This document shows, in pieces, positions 58,693 through 64,000 of a DNA stretch of 64,000 bases. Positions within the stretch are counted from its first letter, which is position 1, and each line of letters begins with the position of its first letter. The DNA lies in assembly GCA_902601785.1 (NCBI GenBank), contig CACKOH010000002.1:1-64000 (forward strand), written 5' to 3'. The notes below the pieces were generated by a model. It searched no databases. It saw nothing but the letters and a program-made list of their open reading frames with translations, and was not told where the DNA came from. Made by a program: the position numbers and the translations under genes. This DNA comes from an uncultured Pelagibacteraceae bacterium. Its GTDB lineage: Bacteria; Pseudomonadota; Alphaproteobacteria; Pelagibacterales; Pelagibacteraceae.

Positions 58693-58983
58693 ATGCAAGC
58701 TGGTTATGCTATTTTTAATATAGAGGTAACTAATCCAGAAGATTATAAAGAATATGTTGAAAAAGTTAAACCGGTTGCAGAAAAATTTGGTGGTGATTAC
58801 ATAATTAGAGGTGGTACAAACCAAATTATAGAAGGAACTTGGCAATATAGCAGAACTGTTGTAATAAAGTTTCCTTCTTATGAAAAAGCATTGGAATGGT
58901 ATAATTCGGAAGAATATCAACCAATAAAACAAATCCGATTAGTCAATGCAAATACTAATGGAATAATAATACAAGGAGCATAA
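58693..58983 (+). CDS. DUF1330 family protein
   Basis: The 96-aa protein matches DUF1330: 'GYAIFNIEVTNPEDYKEYVE' opens a ferredoxin-like fold, 'GGDYIIRGGTNQIIEGTW' gives the conserved R-G-G, and 'VVIKFPSYEKALEWYNSEEY' with 'PIKQIRLVNANTNGIII' close it ('F.s...A..WY.S..Y.....R'). The function of the family is unknown. It ends 2 nt before the next gene. Confidence 0.85.
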   Translation: MQAGYAIFNIEVTNPEDYKEYVEKVKPVAEKFGGDYIIRGGTNQIIEGTWQYSRTVVIKFPSYEKALEWYNSEEYQPIKQIRLVNANTNGIIIQGA

Positions 58984-58985
58984 AA

Positions 58986-59306
58986 ATGTCGATATTAGAA
59001 AAATATAGCGCTGCTTTAAAAAATAAAGATGAAGCAGCAATGAATGAACTTTTGCATGATGATTTTAAATTTACAATGCATAAGTCAGGAAATGTTTTAA
59101 ATAAAAGTGACGTAATGAAATGGGCTATGAGTGGCGACATTAATCAAGATAAAGTAAGAATAGTTTACGAAAATGATGAAGTTGGTGTTCATCATGCTTT
59201 CGTAACATTTAATGACGGTAATGTTGAAGCTGTAATGGCTGTTTACAAATATAAAGATGGAAAAATAGCAAGCTTGGAGACAGGTGCTACTCCAATACCT
59301 AAATAA
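58986..59306 (+). CDS. SnoaL-like/NTF2-fold protein (small)
   Basis: The 106-aa protein starts with a helix 'SILEKYSAALKNKDEAAMNE' and 'LLHDDFKFTMHKSGNVLNKS', and ends with 'AVYKYKDGKIASLETGATP', the usual order of a single NTF2/SnoaL domain (helix, kinked strand, D-G-K-I end). Its role is unknown. It shares general fold with the 57112 protein, but they do not look like a recent duplication. Confidence 0.65.
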   Translation: MSILEKYSAALKNKDEAAMNELLHDDFKFTMHKSGNVLNKSDVMKWAMSGDINQDKVRIVYENDEVGVHHAFVTFNDGNVEAVMAVYKYKDGKIASLETGATPIPK

Positions 59307-59317
59307 TTATATAAATT

Positions 59318-59357
59318 TAGCGAGATATCATTTAAAATCATAAAATGAGTCTCGCTA
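59318..59357 (+). promoter_or_regulatory. Hairpin that includes the start codon of the first SMR-like gene
   Basis: TAGCGAGA (59318-59325) pairs with TCTCGCTA (59350-59357), and inside it TCATTT (59328-59333) pairs with AAATGA (59343-59348) around a 9-nt loop. The ATG of the SMR-like gene (59345-59347) lies in the inner stem. The structure could limit translation initiation. It has no ACGR loop and is not a mini-ykkC (guanidine-II) riboswitch. Confidence 0.55.
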
Positions 59358-59677
59358 CTTCCTACCTTTTTCTAGGAATTGCTGTTTTCCTAGGTGTTAC
59401 TTCAAATAGTTTTGCAAAAAGTGCTGAGGGATTTACCCTTCTCTTTCCAAGTATCATTACTGCAATTACTATAGTTCTATGTATGTATGCACTTTCTTTA
59501 GTGATGAAAAATATACCGATGGGCATAACCTATGCGTCATTTGCAGGATTAACAATCATAGCAACAGTGATTGTTGGTGTTATTAGATTTAATCAGATAC
59601 CAAATATATATTCATTAATTGGATTAGCTCTTATAATCATTGGAGTGTTAATTGTTAACTTATTAGGAAATAATTAA
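59345..59677 (+). CDS. SMR-family-like membrane protein 1, lacking the essential Glu
   Basis: The 110-aa protein has four membrane helices and aligns along its length with EmrE: 'AEGFTLLFPSIITAI' matches 'SEGFTRLWPSVGTII', and 'IPMGITYASFAGLTII' matches the GIAYAIWSG helix 3. Glu14 of EmrE, which binds both proton and drug, is Gly here ('FLGVTSNSFAKSAEGF'), and Trp63 is Phe. It therefore probably does not export drugs by the known mechanism. It may pair with the similar protein at 59907-60242. Confidence 0.78.
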   Translation: MSLATSYLFLGIAVFLGVTSNSFAKSAEGFTLLFPSIITAITIVLCMYALSLVMKNIPMGITYASFAGLTIIATVIVGVIRFNQIPNIYSLIGLALIIIGVLIVNLLGNN

Positions 59678-59679
59678 AT

Positions 59680-59904
59680 ATGATTAAAAAAAAATATGCA
59701 CAATTTGTTTTTATTTTCTTAATGTCTTTTGGCATGAGTTTAATTATGAGTGGTGTTGTTGTAGCCGTTAATACAAGTTTAACAGATGGATTTTTCGGAA
59801 GGTGGTTTTATTCTTGGATGTTTGCTTTTCCTGTTGCTCTAATAGCTGCTATTTTAATAGCACCAATGATAAGATCCCTCATAGATAAAATTACAATAGA
59901 TTAA
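59680..59904 (+). CDS. DUF2798 membrane protein
   Basis: The 74-aa protein with two membrane helices matches DUF2798: 'FVFIFLMSFGMSLIMSGVVV' then 'WFYSWMFAFPVALIAAILIA', with the conserved W-x-x-A-F-P-V at the start of helix 2 and 'APMIRSLIDKI' at the end. Its function is unknown. It lies 2 nt after the first and 2 nt before the second SMR-like gene, so the three are surely cotranscribed and may form one complex. Confidence 0.85.
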   Translation: MIKKKYAQFVFIFLMSFGMSLIMSGVVVAVNTSLTDGFFGRWFYSWMFAFPVALIAAILIAPMIRSLIDKITID

Positions 59905-59906
59905 GT

Positions 59907-60242
59907 ATGAAACCTTTTTTAGGATATTTATTTTTAGCAAATGGGATTATATTTGGAATAGCATCAAATAGTTTAGCCAAGATTTCTGATGGTTTTACAA
60001 AATTTACTCCATCTTTCTTATGTATATTATTTATGTGTATTACTATGTTTTCAATAGCAAAAGCAATGTCGGCTCTTCCAGTCGGATTTGCTTACTCGAC
60101 TTATAGTGGATTAACTGTAACAGGGGTTGTTCTATTTGCTGTACTTAAATTTAACCAAATTCCAAATATCTATGGGATAATTGGAATAATATTAATTATA
60201 ATTGGTGTAGTGATGGTCAACTATTTGGGCAGAATAAGTTAA
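59907..60242 (+). CDS. SMR-family-like membrane protein 2, lacking the essential Glu
   Basis: A 111-aa, four-helix protein clearly related to the one at 59345: both have 'SNS.AK.(S)..GF' in helix 1 and 'FNQIPNIY' in the loop before helix 4. The EmrE Glu14 position is also Gly ('IIFGIASNSLAKISDGF'), and Trp63 is Tyr. The two could form an antiparallel heterodimer, as in paired SMR systems. The transported compound is unknown. Confidence 0.78.
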   Translation: MKPFLGYLFLANGIIFGIASNSLAKISDGFTKFTPSFLCILFMCITMFSIAKAMSALPVGFAYSTYSGLTVTGVVLFAVLKFNQIPNIYGIIGIILIIIGVVMVNYLGRIS

Positions 60243-60248
60243 AAAACT

Positions 60249-60602
60249 CTAATACTTTTTAAAATTATCTGGTAATTCATGAATTCCACTTTCATTCAAG
60301 TTTAATTCAAATTCATCTTTCACATTTTTTATATCAAGAGGCGAGTATAAATGAGGATACATTTCACCATTAGAGGCTTGCTCCCAAAGCAAATGATCAA
60401 GATGTAAGGTATGTACTTTTAATAAGATTAAATCATTCTGTTTAGAGAAGTATTTTTTTAAAGTTTCTAAAACTTGATCCTTCTCAGAAAAGTGAATATA
60501 TCCATCCTTTAAATCCTTTGATGAACCAGAATAAACACCACTATTTTTTGCTTTAGTCCACTCTTCTTTATCTAATATTTTAAAAATATACTTTAAATTC
60601 AT
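60249..60602 (-). CDS. DUF952 family protein
   Basis: The 117-aa protein matches DUF952: 'FKILDKEEWTKAKNSGVYSG' with 'LKDGYIHFSEKDQVLETLKK' (the 'DGFIHLS...Q' signature), then 'LLKVHTLHLDHLLWEQASNG' and 'YPHLYSPLDIKNV' ('fPHlYgpl....V'). The fold is related to ADP-ribosyltransferase-like proteins, but no activity is known. It is 15 nt after the inositol-phosphatase-like gene. Confidence 0.85.
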   Translation of the reverse strand: MNLKYIFKILDKEEWTKAKNSGVYSGSSKDLKDGYIHFSEKDQVLETLKKYFSKQNDLILLKVHTLHLDHLLWEQASNGEMYPHLYSPLDIKNVKDEFELNLNESGIHELPDNFKKY

Positions 60603-60617
60603 AATTAATTAAAATTA

Positions 60618-61421
60618 TTAACTAACAGGTTTTAGTAATTTTAAAAATTTTTGATGAATAGTTTTATTTGAAGAAACTAAAATGTTGCCACCTTTAATTG
60701 CGTCTTTATTATTCCAAGTATTTAAGTACCCGCCTGCAGCTTTAATGACTGGTATTAATGGATGAATATCCCAAATTTTATTAGAGCATTGAATAACAAT
60801 ATCTAGTCTGCCCTCAGCTAAATGTGAGTAACTTAAAGCATCACTGCAGGGAAATTGCATCAATTTTAAAATTTGGGGAATTTTTTTTTGTTTATTAAGA
60901 GATAAAGATCCATGAAATGCTGCAGACACTCTAACATTTTTAAAAGTAGCTTTTTTATTTACATGAATTTTTCTTTTTTTTCCATTATCTACAACGTAGG
61001 CTAATTTATCTGAGTAATTTAAATAATATTTTTTTAAAACTGGAAAATTAGCTAATCCTAAAACTGGAGTACCTTTATAATTTAAAGAAATTAGATTACT
61101 CCAAGTAGGATTTCCTATTACAAATGATCTTGTTCCGTCTATAGGATCAATTACCCAAGTAAATTCACTCTTTGATTTTTTATGTCCAAACTCTTCTCCT
61201 ATTACTTGGTGATTTGGAAATTTTTTTTTTATTTTTGATCTTATAAATTTTTCAAAAGCCTTGTCTGACGTTGTTACAGGGTCGTAGCCTTTTCCTTTCA
61301 GTTTATTTGAAACTTTAAAAGTCCTGTTTAATTTAGAATAATAAAAATTAGTAAGATCTTTCGCTAATTGATTTAAAAAATTAGCAAATATTTTGTACTT
61401 TTTTTTATCTAAATTGTTCAC
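60618..61421 (-). CDS. Inositol monophosphatase family enzyme (HisN-like histidinol-phosphatase possible)
   Basis: The 267-aa enzyme has the metal-dependent phosphatase motifs: 'VIGEEFGHKKS' (Glu), 'FTWVIDPIDGTRSFVIGNP' (DPIDGT) and 'NKIWDIHPLIPVIKAAGGYL' (W-D of motif 3). In alphaproteobacteria this subgroup includes HisN, the histidinol-phosphate phosphatase, and 'TRSFVIGNPTWSNLI' favours that subgroup over inositol phosphatase (which has T.NF). Cytoplasmic. It is followed by a DUF952 gene. Confidence 0.82.
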   Translation of the reverse strand: MNNLDKKKYKIFANFLNQLAKDLTNFYYSKLNRTFKVSNKLKGKGYDPVTTSDKAFEKFIRSKIKKKFPNHQVIGEEFGHKKSKSEFTWVIDPIDGTRSFVIGNPTWSNLISLNYKGTPVLGLANFPVLKKYYLNYSDKLAYVVDNGKKRKIHVNKKATFKNVRVSAAFHGSLSLNKQKKIPQILKLMQFPCSDALSYSHLAEGRLDIVIQCSNKIWDIHPLIPVIKAAGGYLNTWNNKDAIKGGNILVSSNKTIHQKFLKLLKPVS

Positions 61422-61479
61422 AAAGAATTCTTACTATCAAATTAATTTTGGTTAAAGTTAATTTTTAAATTTATATCTT

Positions 61480-62067
61480 TCAATTTTTGAATAAACTCTC
61501 AATTTGAGCTTCTGCAGCTTTAATCGATTTATCATAATCAAGAGCCATTTGGTCAGCACTGATTACTTCTACCTTCTCTATTCCAAAAAAATTTAAAATA
61601 AATTTTAGCCATGGAGTTAAAAAATCTTCAGCACTGTTAAGTTTTGTACCACCTGAGGTGATTACTAAATAAGCTTGTTTATTTTTTAGTAGTCCTTCTC
61701 TTCTTCCATTGGGTTTAAACTTAAAAGTTTCTCCAATTCTAGCTGCCAGGTCTGACCAAGCTTTTAATGTAGCTGGTGGACCGTAATTATAAATTGGAGC
61801 TGAAATAATAATTATATCACTTTCCTTAAGTTCTTTTACAAGTTGATCTGATAATTCAAACATTTTTTTATGATGTTCAGTTTGATCTTTTTCATCAATT
61901 TTCATCCCTGACTCTGTAAGCCCACTTACAAAAAGCATTTCTTCATCTAAATCCCTATATAAAACTTCATCTCCTGGCTTCTTTATTTTATCTAATAATT
62001 TTTTGGCTAAAGCTCTTGAAGTTGAGCCTTTTTTTCTAGCACTTGAGTCTATTTGATAGATTTTCAT
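61480..62067 (-). CDS. FMN-dependent NADH-azoreductase/NAD(P)H-quinone reductase-like flavoprotein
   Basis: The 195-aa protein is a flavodoxin-2 fold. 'YQIDSSARKKGSTSRALAKK' binds the FMN phosphate, 'IIISAPIYNYGPPATLKAWS' is the conserved flavin loop, and 'GRREGLLKNKQAYLVITSGG' follows with the usual 'G..GLL..K'. These match AzoR-type proteins that reduce quinones and azo compounds with NADH. The physiological role is probably quinone detoxification. It lies 9 nt from ccdA on the same strand. Confidence 0.87.
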   Translation of the reverse strand: MKIYQIDSSARKKGSTSRALAKKLLDKIKKPGDEVLYRDLDEEMLFVSGLTESGMKIDEKDQTEHHKKMFELSDQLVKELKESDIIIISAPIYNYGPPATLKAWSDLAARIGETFKFKPNGRREGLLKNKQAYLVITSGGTKLNSAEDFLTPWLKFILNFFGIEKVEVISADQMALDYDKSIKAAEAQIESLFKN

Positions 62068-62076
62068 CTCTTCTTT

Positions 62077-62784
62077 TTAGCCGAAATTTTGCATAAAAGG
62101 AAAAACTTTAATTATATAAAAACCAATTGCCTGTAATTGATTAGTTAAAATTAAAATACCTGTAACTAAAAGAGTTATTCCACCTATTTTTGAGATTAAA
62201 TTTATGTTTTTTCTAAAATTTTTAGAAAATAATAAAAATCTTTGGATTAAATATCCTGACAATACAAAAGGTATAGCAAGACCTAAAGAGTAAGATATCA
62301 GTAATATTATTGCTCTTGATAATGTTTCTTCAATAGAGGCTAAAGCTAAGATGGAGCCTAAAATAGGTCCAATACAAGGAGTCCACCCAAAACCAAATGC
62401 AAGACCAATTACATATGGAAACAAAATATTTCTAGACTCTTTTGCATCAAATCTTTTTTCAAAGTTTAGATAAGAAATATTAATGATACCTAGTAACTGA
62501 AATGAAAATATTACAATAATTATTCCTGCAATAATTCTTAGAATCTCAGAGTTTTGTAAAAGTGCTTGCCCTAAAAAAGATGCCGAAGCACCTAATATTA
62601 CAAATACAGTTGAAAAACCTAAACAAAATAAAACGAGAGGAAAAAAATTTGTTTTTTTTGACTCTAATATTTCTTGAAGTGATTGGCCCGAAATATACGA
62701 AACATATCCTGGAATTAAAGGTAACACACAGGGTGATAAAAAACTTATTAATCCTGCACCAAAAGCAATTAAAAACTCAAACAT
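62077..62784 (-). CDS. ccdA: Cytochrome c biogenesis/thiol transporter CcdA
   Basis: CcdA carries reducing power across the membrane for cytochrome c maturation and periplasmic thiol repair. The 235-aa protein has six membrane helices and the two redox Cys residues in 'FLSPCVLPLIPGYVSYISG' and 'FGWTPCIGPILGSILA'. The length fits the short CcdA form without DsbD domains. The ATG overlaps the stop of the PEP carboxylase gene by 1 nt. Confidence 0.92.
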   Translation of the reverse strand: MFEFLIAFGAGLISFLSPCVLPLIPGYVSYISGQSLQEILESKKTNFFPLVLFCLGFSTVFVILGASASFLGQALLQNSEILRIIAGIIIVIFSFQLLGIINISYLNFEKRFDAKESRNILFPYVIGLAFGFGWTPCIGPILGSILALASIEETLSRAIILLISYSLGLAIPFVLSGYLIQRFLLFSKNFRKNINLISKIGGITLLVTGILILTNQLQAIGFYIIKVFPFMQNFG

Positions 62785-64000
62785 TACCCAGTATTTTTCA
62801 TGGCTGCAGATATACCTGCAATTGAAGTTAAAAGTGCATCATTTAAATCTTTTTTATCAGATATTTTTTTATTTTTTTTAAGCTTGTGGATCACAATGGG
62901 CTGTATGATATTTAGTACTTCTGAGTATATATTTCTCACAATTATTAATGTTCTAGATTGTTTTCGTGTTAATAAGATTTCTTTTGTAGTAATTTTTTTA
63001 TTTAATTTTTTTATTACTTCAAATTGAAATCTAAGTTTTTTTCCAACCCTTTTTAGTTTTTCGTCTGCTAAATATTTCTCATAAATTTTTGAAATTTCTG
63101 GATCAGCTTTTGTAATTACCATATCAAGTATATCTAACATTGAATTGAAAAAGGGCCAATTTTTTTCCATATCTATTAGAGTCCTTCTAAACTTTTTTAT
63201 ATAAGCATATCTTAAAGCTTCAGCGCTACCTAACCACGCAGGTAACATTAATCTAATCTGTGTCCATGCGAATACCCAGGGTATAGCTCTTAAACTTTTG
63301 ATATTGTCTAAATTCTTTCTTTTTGATGGTCTGGATCCAATAGATAATTTACCAAGCGCTTGATGGGGTGTGACATTTTTAAAATATTTTATAAATTCTG
63401 AACTCTGATTGATATTTTTTCTATATGAACTTTTTGAAATATCTGACATTTTTTCGATTAGTGACCTCCAATCATGTTTTGGTATTGGTGGTGGATTTAG
63501 TGTTGCCTCAGTTACTGCCCCGATGTAACTACACAAATTATATTCAGCAATTGGTTCATAACCATATTTTTGCTGAATAACTTCACCTTGGTCTGTAATT
63601 CTTATTTTTCCATTTACAGAATTTGGTGGTTGAGATCTTAGGGTTGCTTGAATTGGTCCTCCGCCTCTTCCTGGCGAACCTCCTCTTCCATGAAAAAAAC
63701 TGGCATTAACACTATATTTTTTTGCTAATTTAACAATCTGCTCCTGCGCTTTATATTGATGCCAACTTGCACATATTTTACCTGCATCTTTGCTAGAGTC
63801 AGAGTAACCTATCATTACTTCTTGTTTATTCTTTATTAATTTTCTGTACCATTTTTTTGAAAACAAATTTTTGATTATTTGACTTGCATTGACTAAATCA
63901 TCTAACGTTTCAAATAACGGAACAACTCTTAATTTATGCTTTATTTTTGCTTCTTTTTGAAGAAATGAAACTGCCAAAATATCAGATGCAGAAGTGGTCA
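62784..64000 (-). CDS. ppc: Phosphoenolpyruvate carboxylase, C-terminal part
   Basis: The frame is open to the window edge (upstream codons read '...TTSASDIL' before 'AVSFLQKEA'), so the TTG given as start in the track is internal. PEP carboxylase adds bicarbonate to PEP, making oxaloacetate. 'RVVPLFETLDDLVNA', 'FHGRGGSPGRGGGPIQATL', 'RITDQGEVIQQKYG', 'RAIPWVFAWTQIRLMLPAWL' and the end 'AAMKNTG' are the known catalytic and allosteric motifs. About 400 of some 900 residues are present. Confidence 0.95.
   Translation of the reverse strand, partial: TTSASDILAVSFLQKEAKIKHKLRVVPLFETLDDLVNASQIIKNLFSKKWYRKLIKNKQEVMIGYSDSSKDAGKICASWHQYKAQEQIVKLAKKYSVNASFFHGRGGSPGRGGGPIQATLRSQPPNSVNGKIRITDQGEVIQQKYGYEPIAEYNLCSYIGAVTEATLNPPPIPKHDWRSLIEKMSDISKSSYRKNINQSSEFIKYFKNVTPHQALGKLSIGSRPSKRKNLDNIKSLRAIPWVFAWTQIRLMLPAWLGSAEALRYAYIKKFRRTLIDMEKNWPFFNSMLDILDMVITKADPEISKIYEKYLADEKLKRVGKKLRFQFEVIKKLNKKITTKEILLTRKQSRTLIIVRNIYSEVLNIIQPIVIHKLKKNKKISDKKDLNDALLTSIAGISAAMKNTG

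Noticed and set aside
59307-59345. Guanidine riboswitch before the SMR-like genes
   Set aside because: There is only one hairpin and it lacks the ACGR loop typical of mini-ykkC; the proteins also lack the Glu of guanidine exporters.
1-64000. CRISPR array, prophage, IS element or integron
   Set aside because: I saw no spaced direct repeats, transposase, integrase or phage structural genes in any frame of the track.

Overview
The window looks like a 64 kb piece of a SAR11 (Pelagibacterales, 'Candidatus Pelagibacter'-like) alphaproteobacterial chromosome. The evidence is the very low GC content, the near absence of intergenic DNA (many genes overlap by 4 nt or abut), and the gene content: tripartite tricarboxylate transporters, a taurine ABC importer, a dimethylglycine-dehydrogenase-type protein, alanine dehydrogenase and one-gene/one-tRNA islands. 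No phage, IS element, CRISPR array or rRNA was seen. The assignment to SAR11 is inference from style and content, not from a marker search.

Layout. 1-8.8 kb: housekeeping and small metabolic genes (CoA-transferase end, RpoZ with a long acidic tail, MFS carrier, 3-hydroxyisobutyrate-dehydrogenase family, PNPOx-like protein, GYD protein, aldehyde dehydrogenase plus DUF779, tautomerase, gamma-carbonic-anhydrase-like protein, thioredoxin-like protein, GT4). 8.8-17.5 kb: two complete TctABC systems around an AbrB-family membrane protein, the second one with an MmgE/PrpD enzyme. 17.7-19.8 kb: KdsB, GT9 and DUF6165 (LPS). 19.8-28.1 kb: one long minus-strand operon running mtnP, exported hydrolase (frameshifted), mtnA, FucA-like aldolase, SpeD-SpeE fusion, amino-acid ABC importer without an ATPase, and a phytanoyl-CoA-dioxygenase-type enzyme, with apt divergent. 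This links spermidine synthesis to recycling of methylthioadenosine, probably by the aldolase 'DHAP shunt'. A CAU tRNA follows.

29-43.7 kb: an organosulfonate-type region. A minus-strand operon (omega-amino acid aminotransferase, alanine dehydrogenase, DMGDH-GcvT protein) faces tauA-tauB-tauC (TauC has an unusually large insert), an Ldh-family dehydrogenase, a regulator with two winged-helix units, a BASS transporter, a phosphotransacetylase and a HisD/HpsN-type dehydrogenase. 43.6-52.8 kb: a divergent locus of CUT1-type ABC importer genes, two tandem-SnoaL proteins, a cupin, a MetE-like zinc enzyme and a HAD protein lacking its nucleophile. This is the best candidate for an undescribed catabolic system. 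52.8-56.5 kb: MsrB, rhodanese, LysE, VOC, cysE-cysK. 56.4-60.6 kb: a run of small genes ending in two SMR-like proteins that both lack the essential glutamate, separated by a DUF2798 protein. 60.6-64 kb: inositol-phosphatase-like enzyme, azoreductase-like flavoprotein, CcdA and the end of PEP carboxylase.

A pattern across the window is that strong RNA hairpins sit directly after four of the five periplasmic binding-protein genes (a weak one after the fifth), inside the operons. They fit high expression of the binding protein relative to its membrane components.
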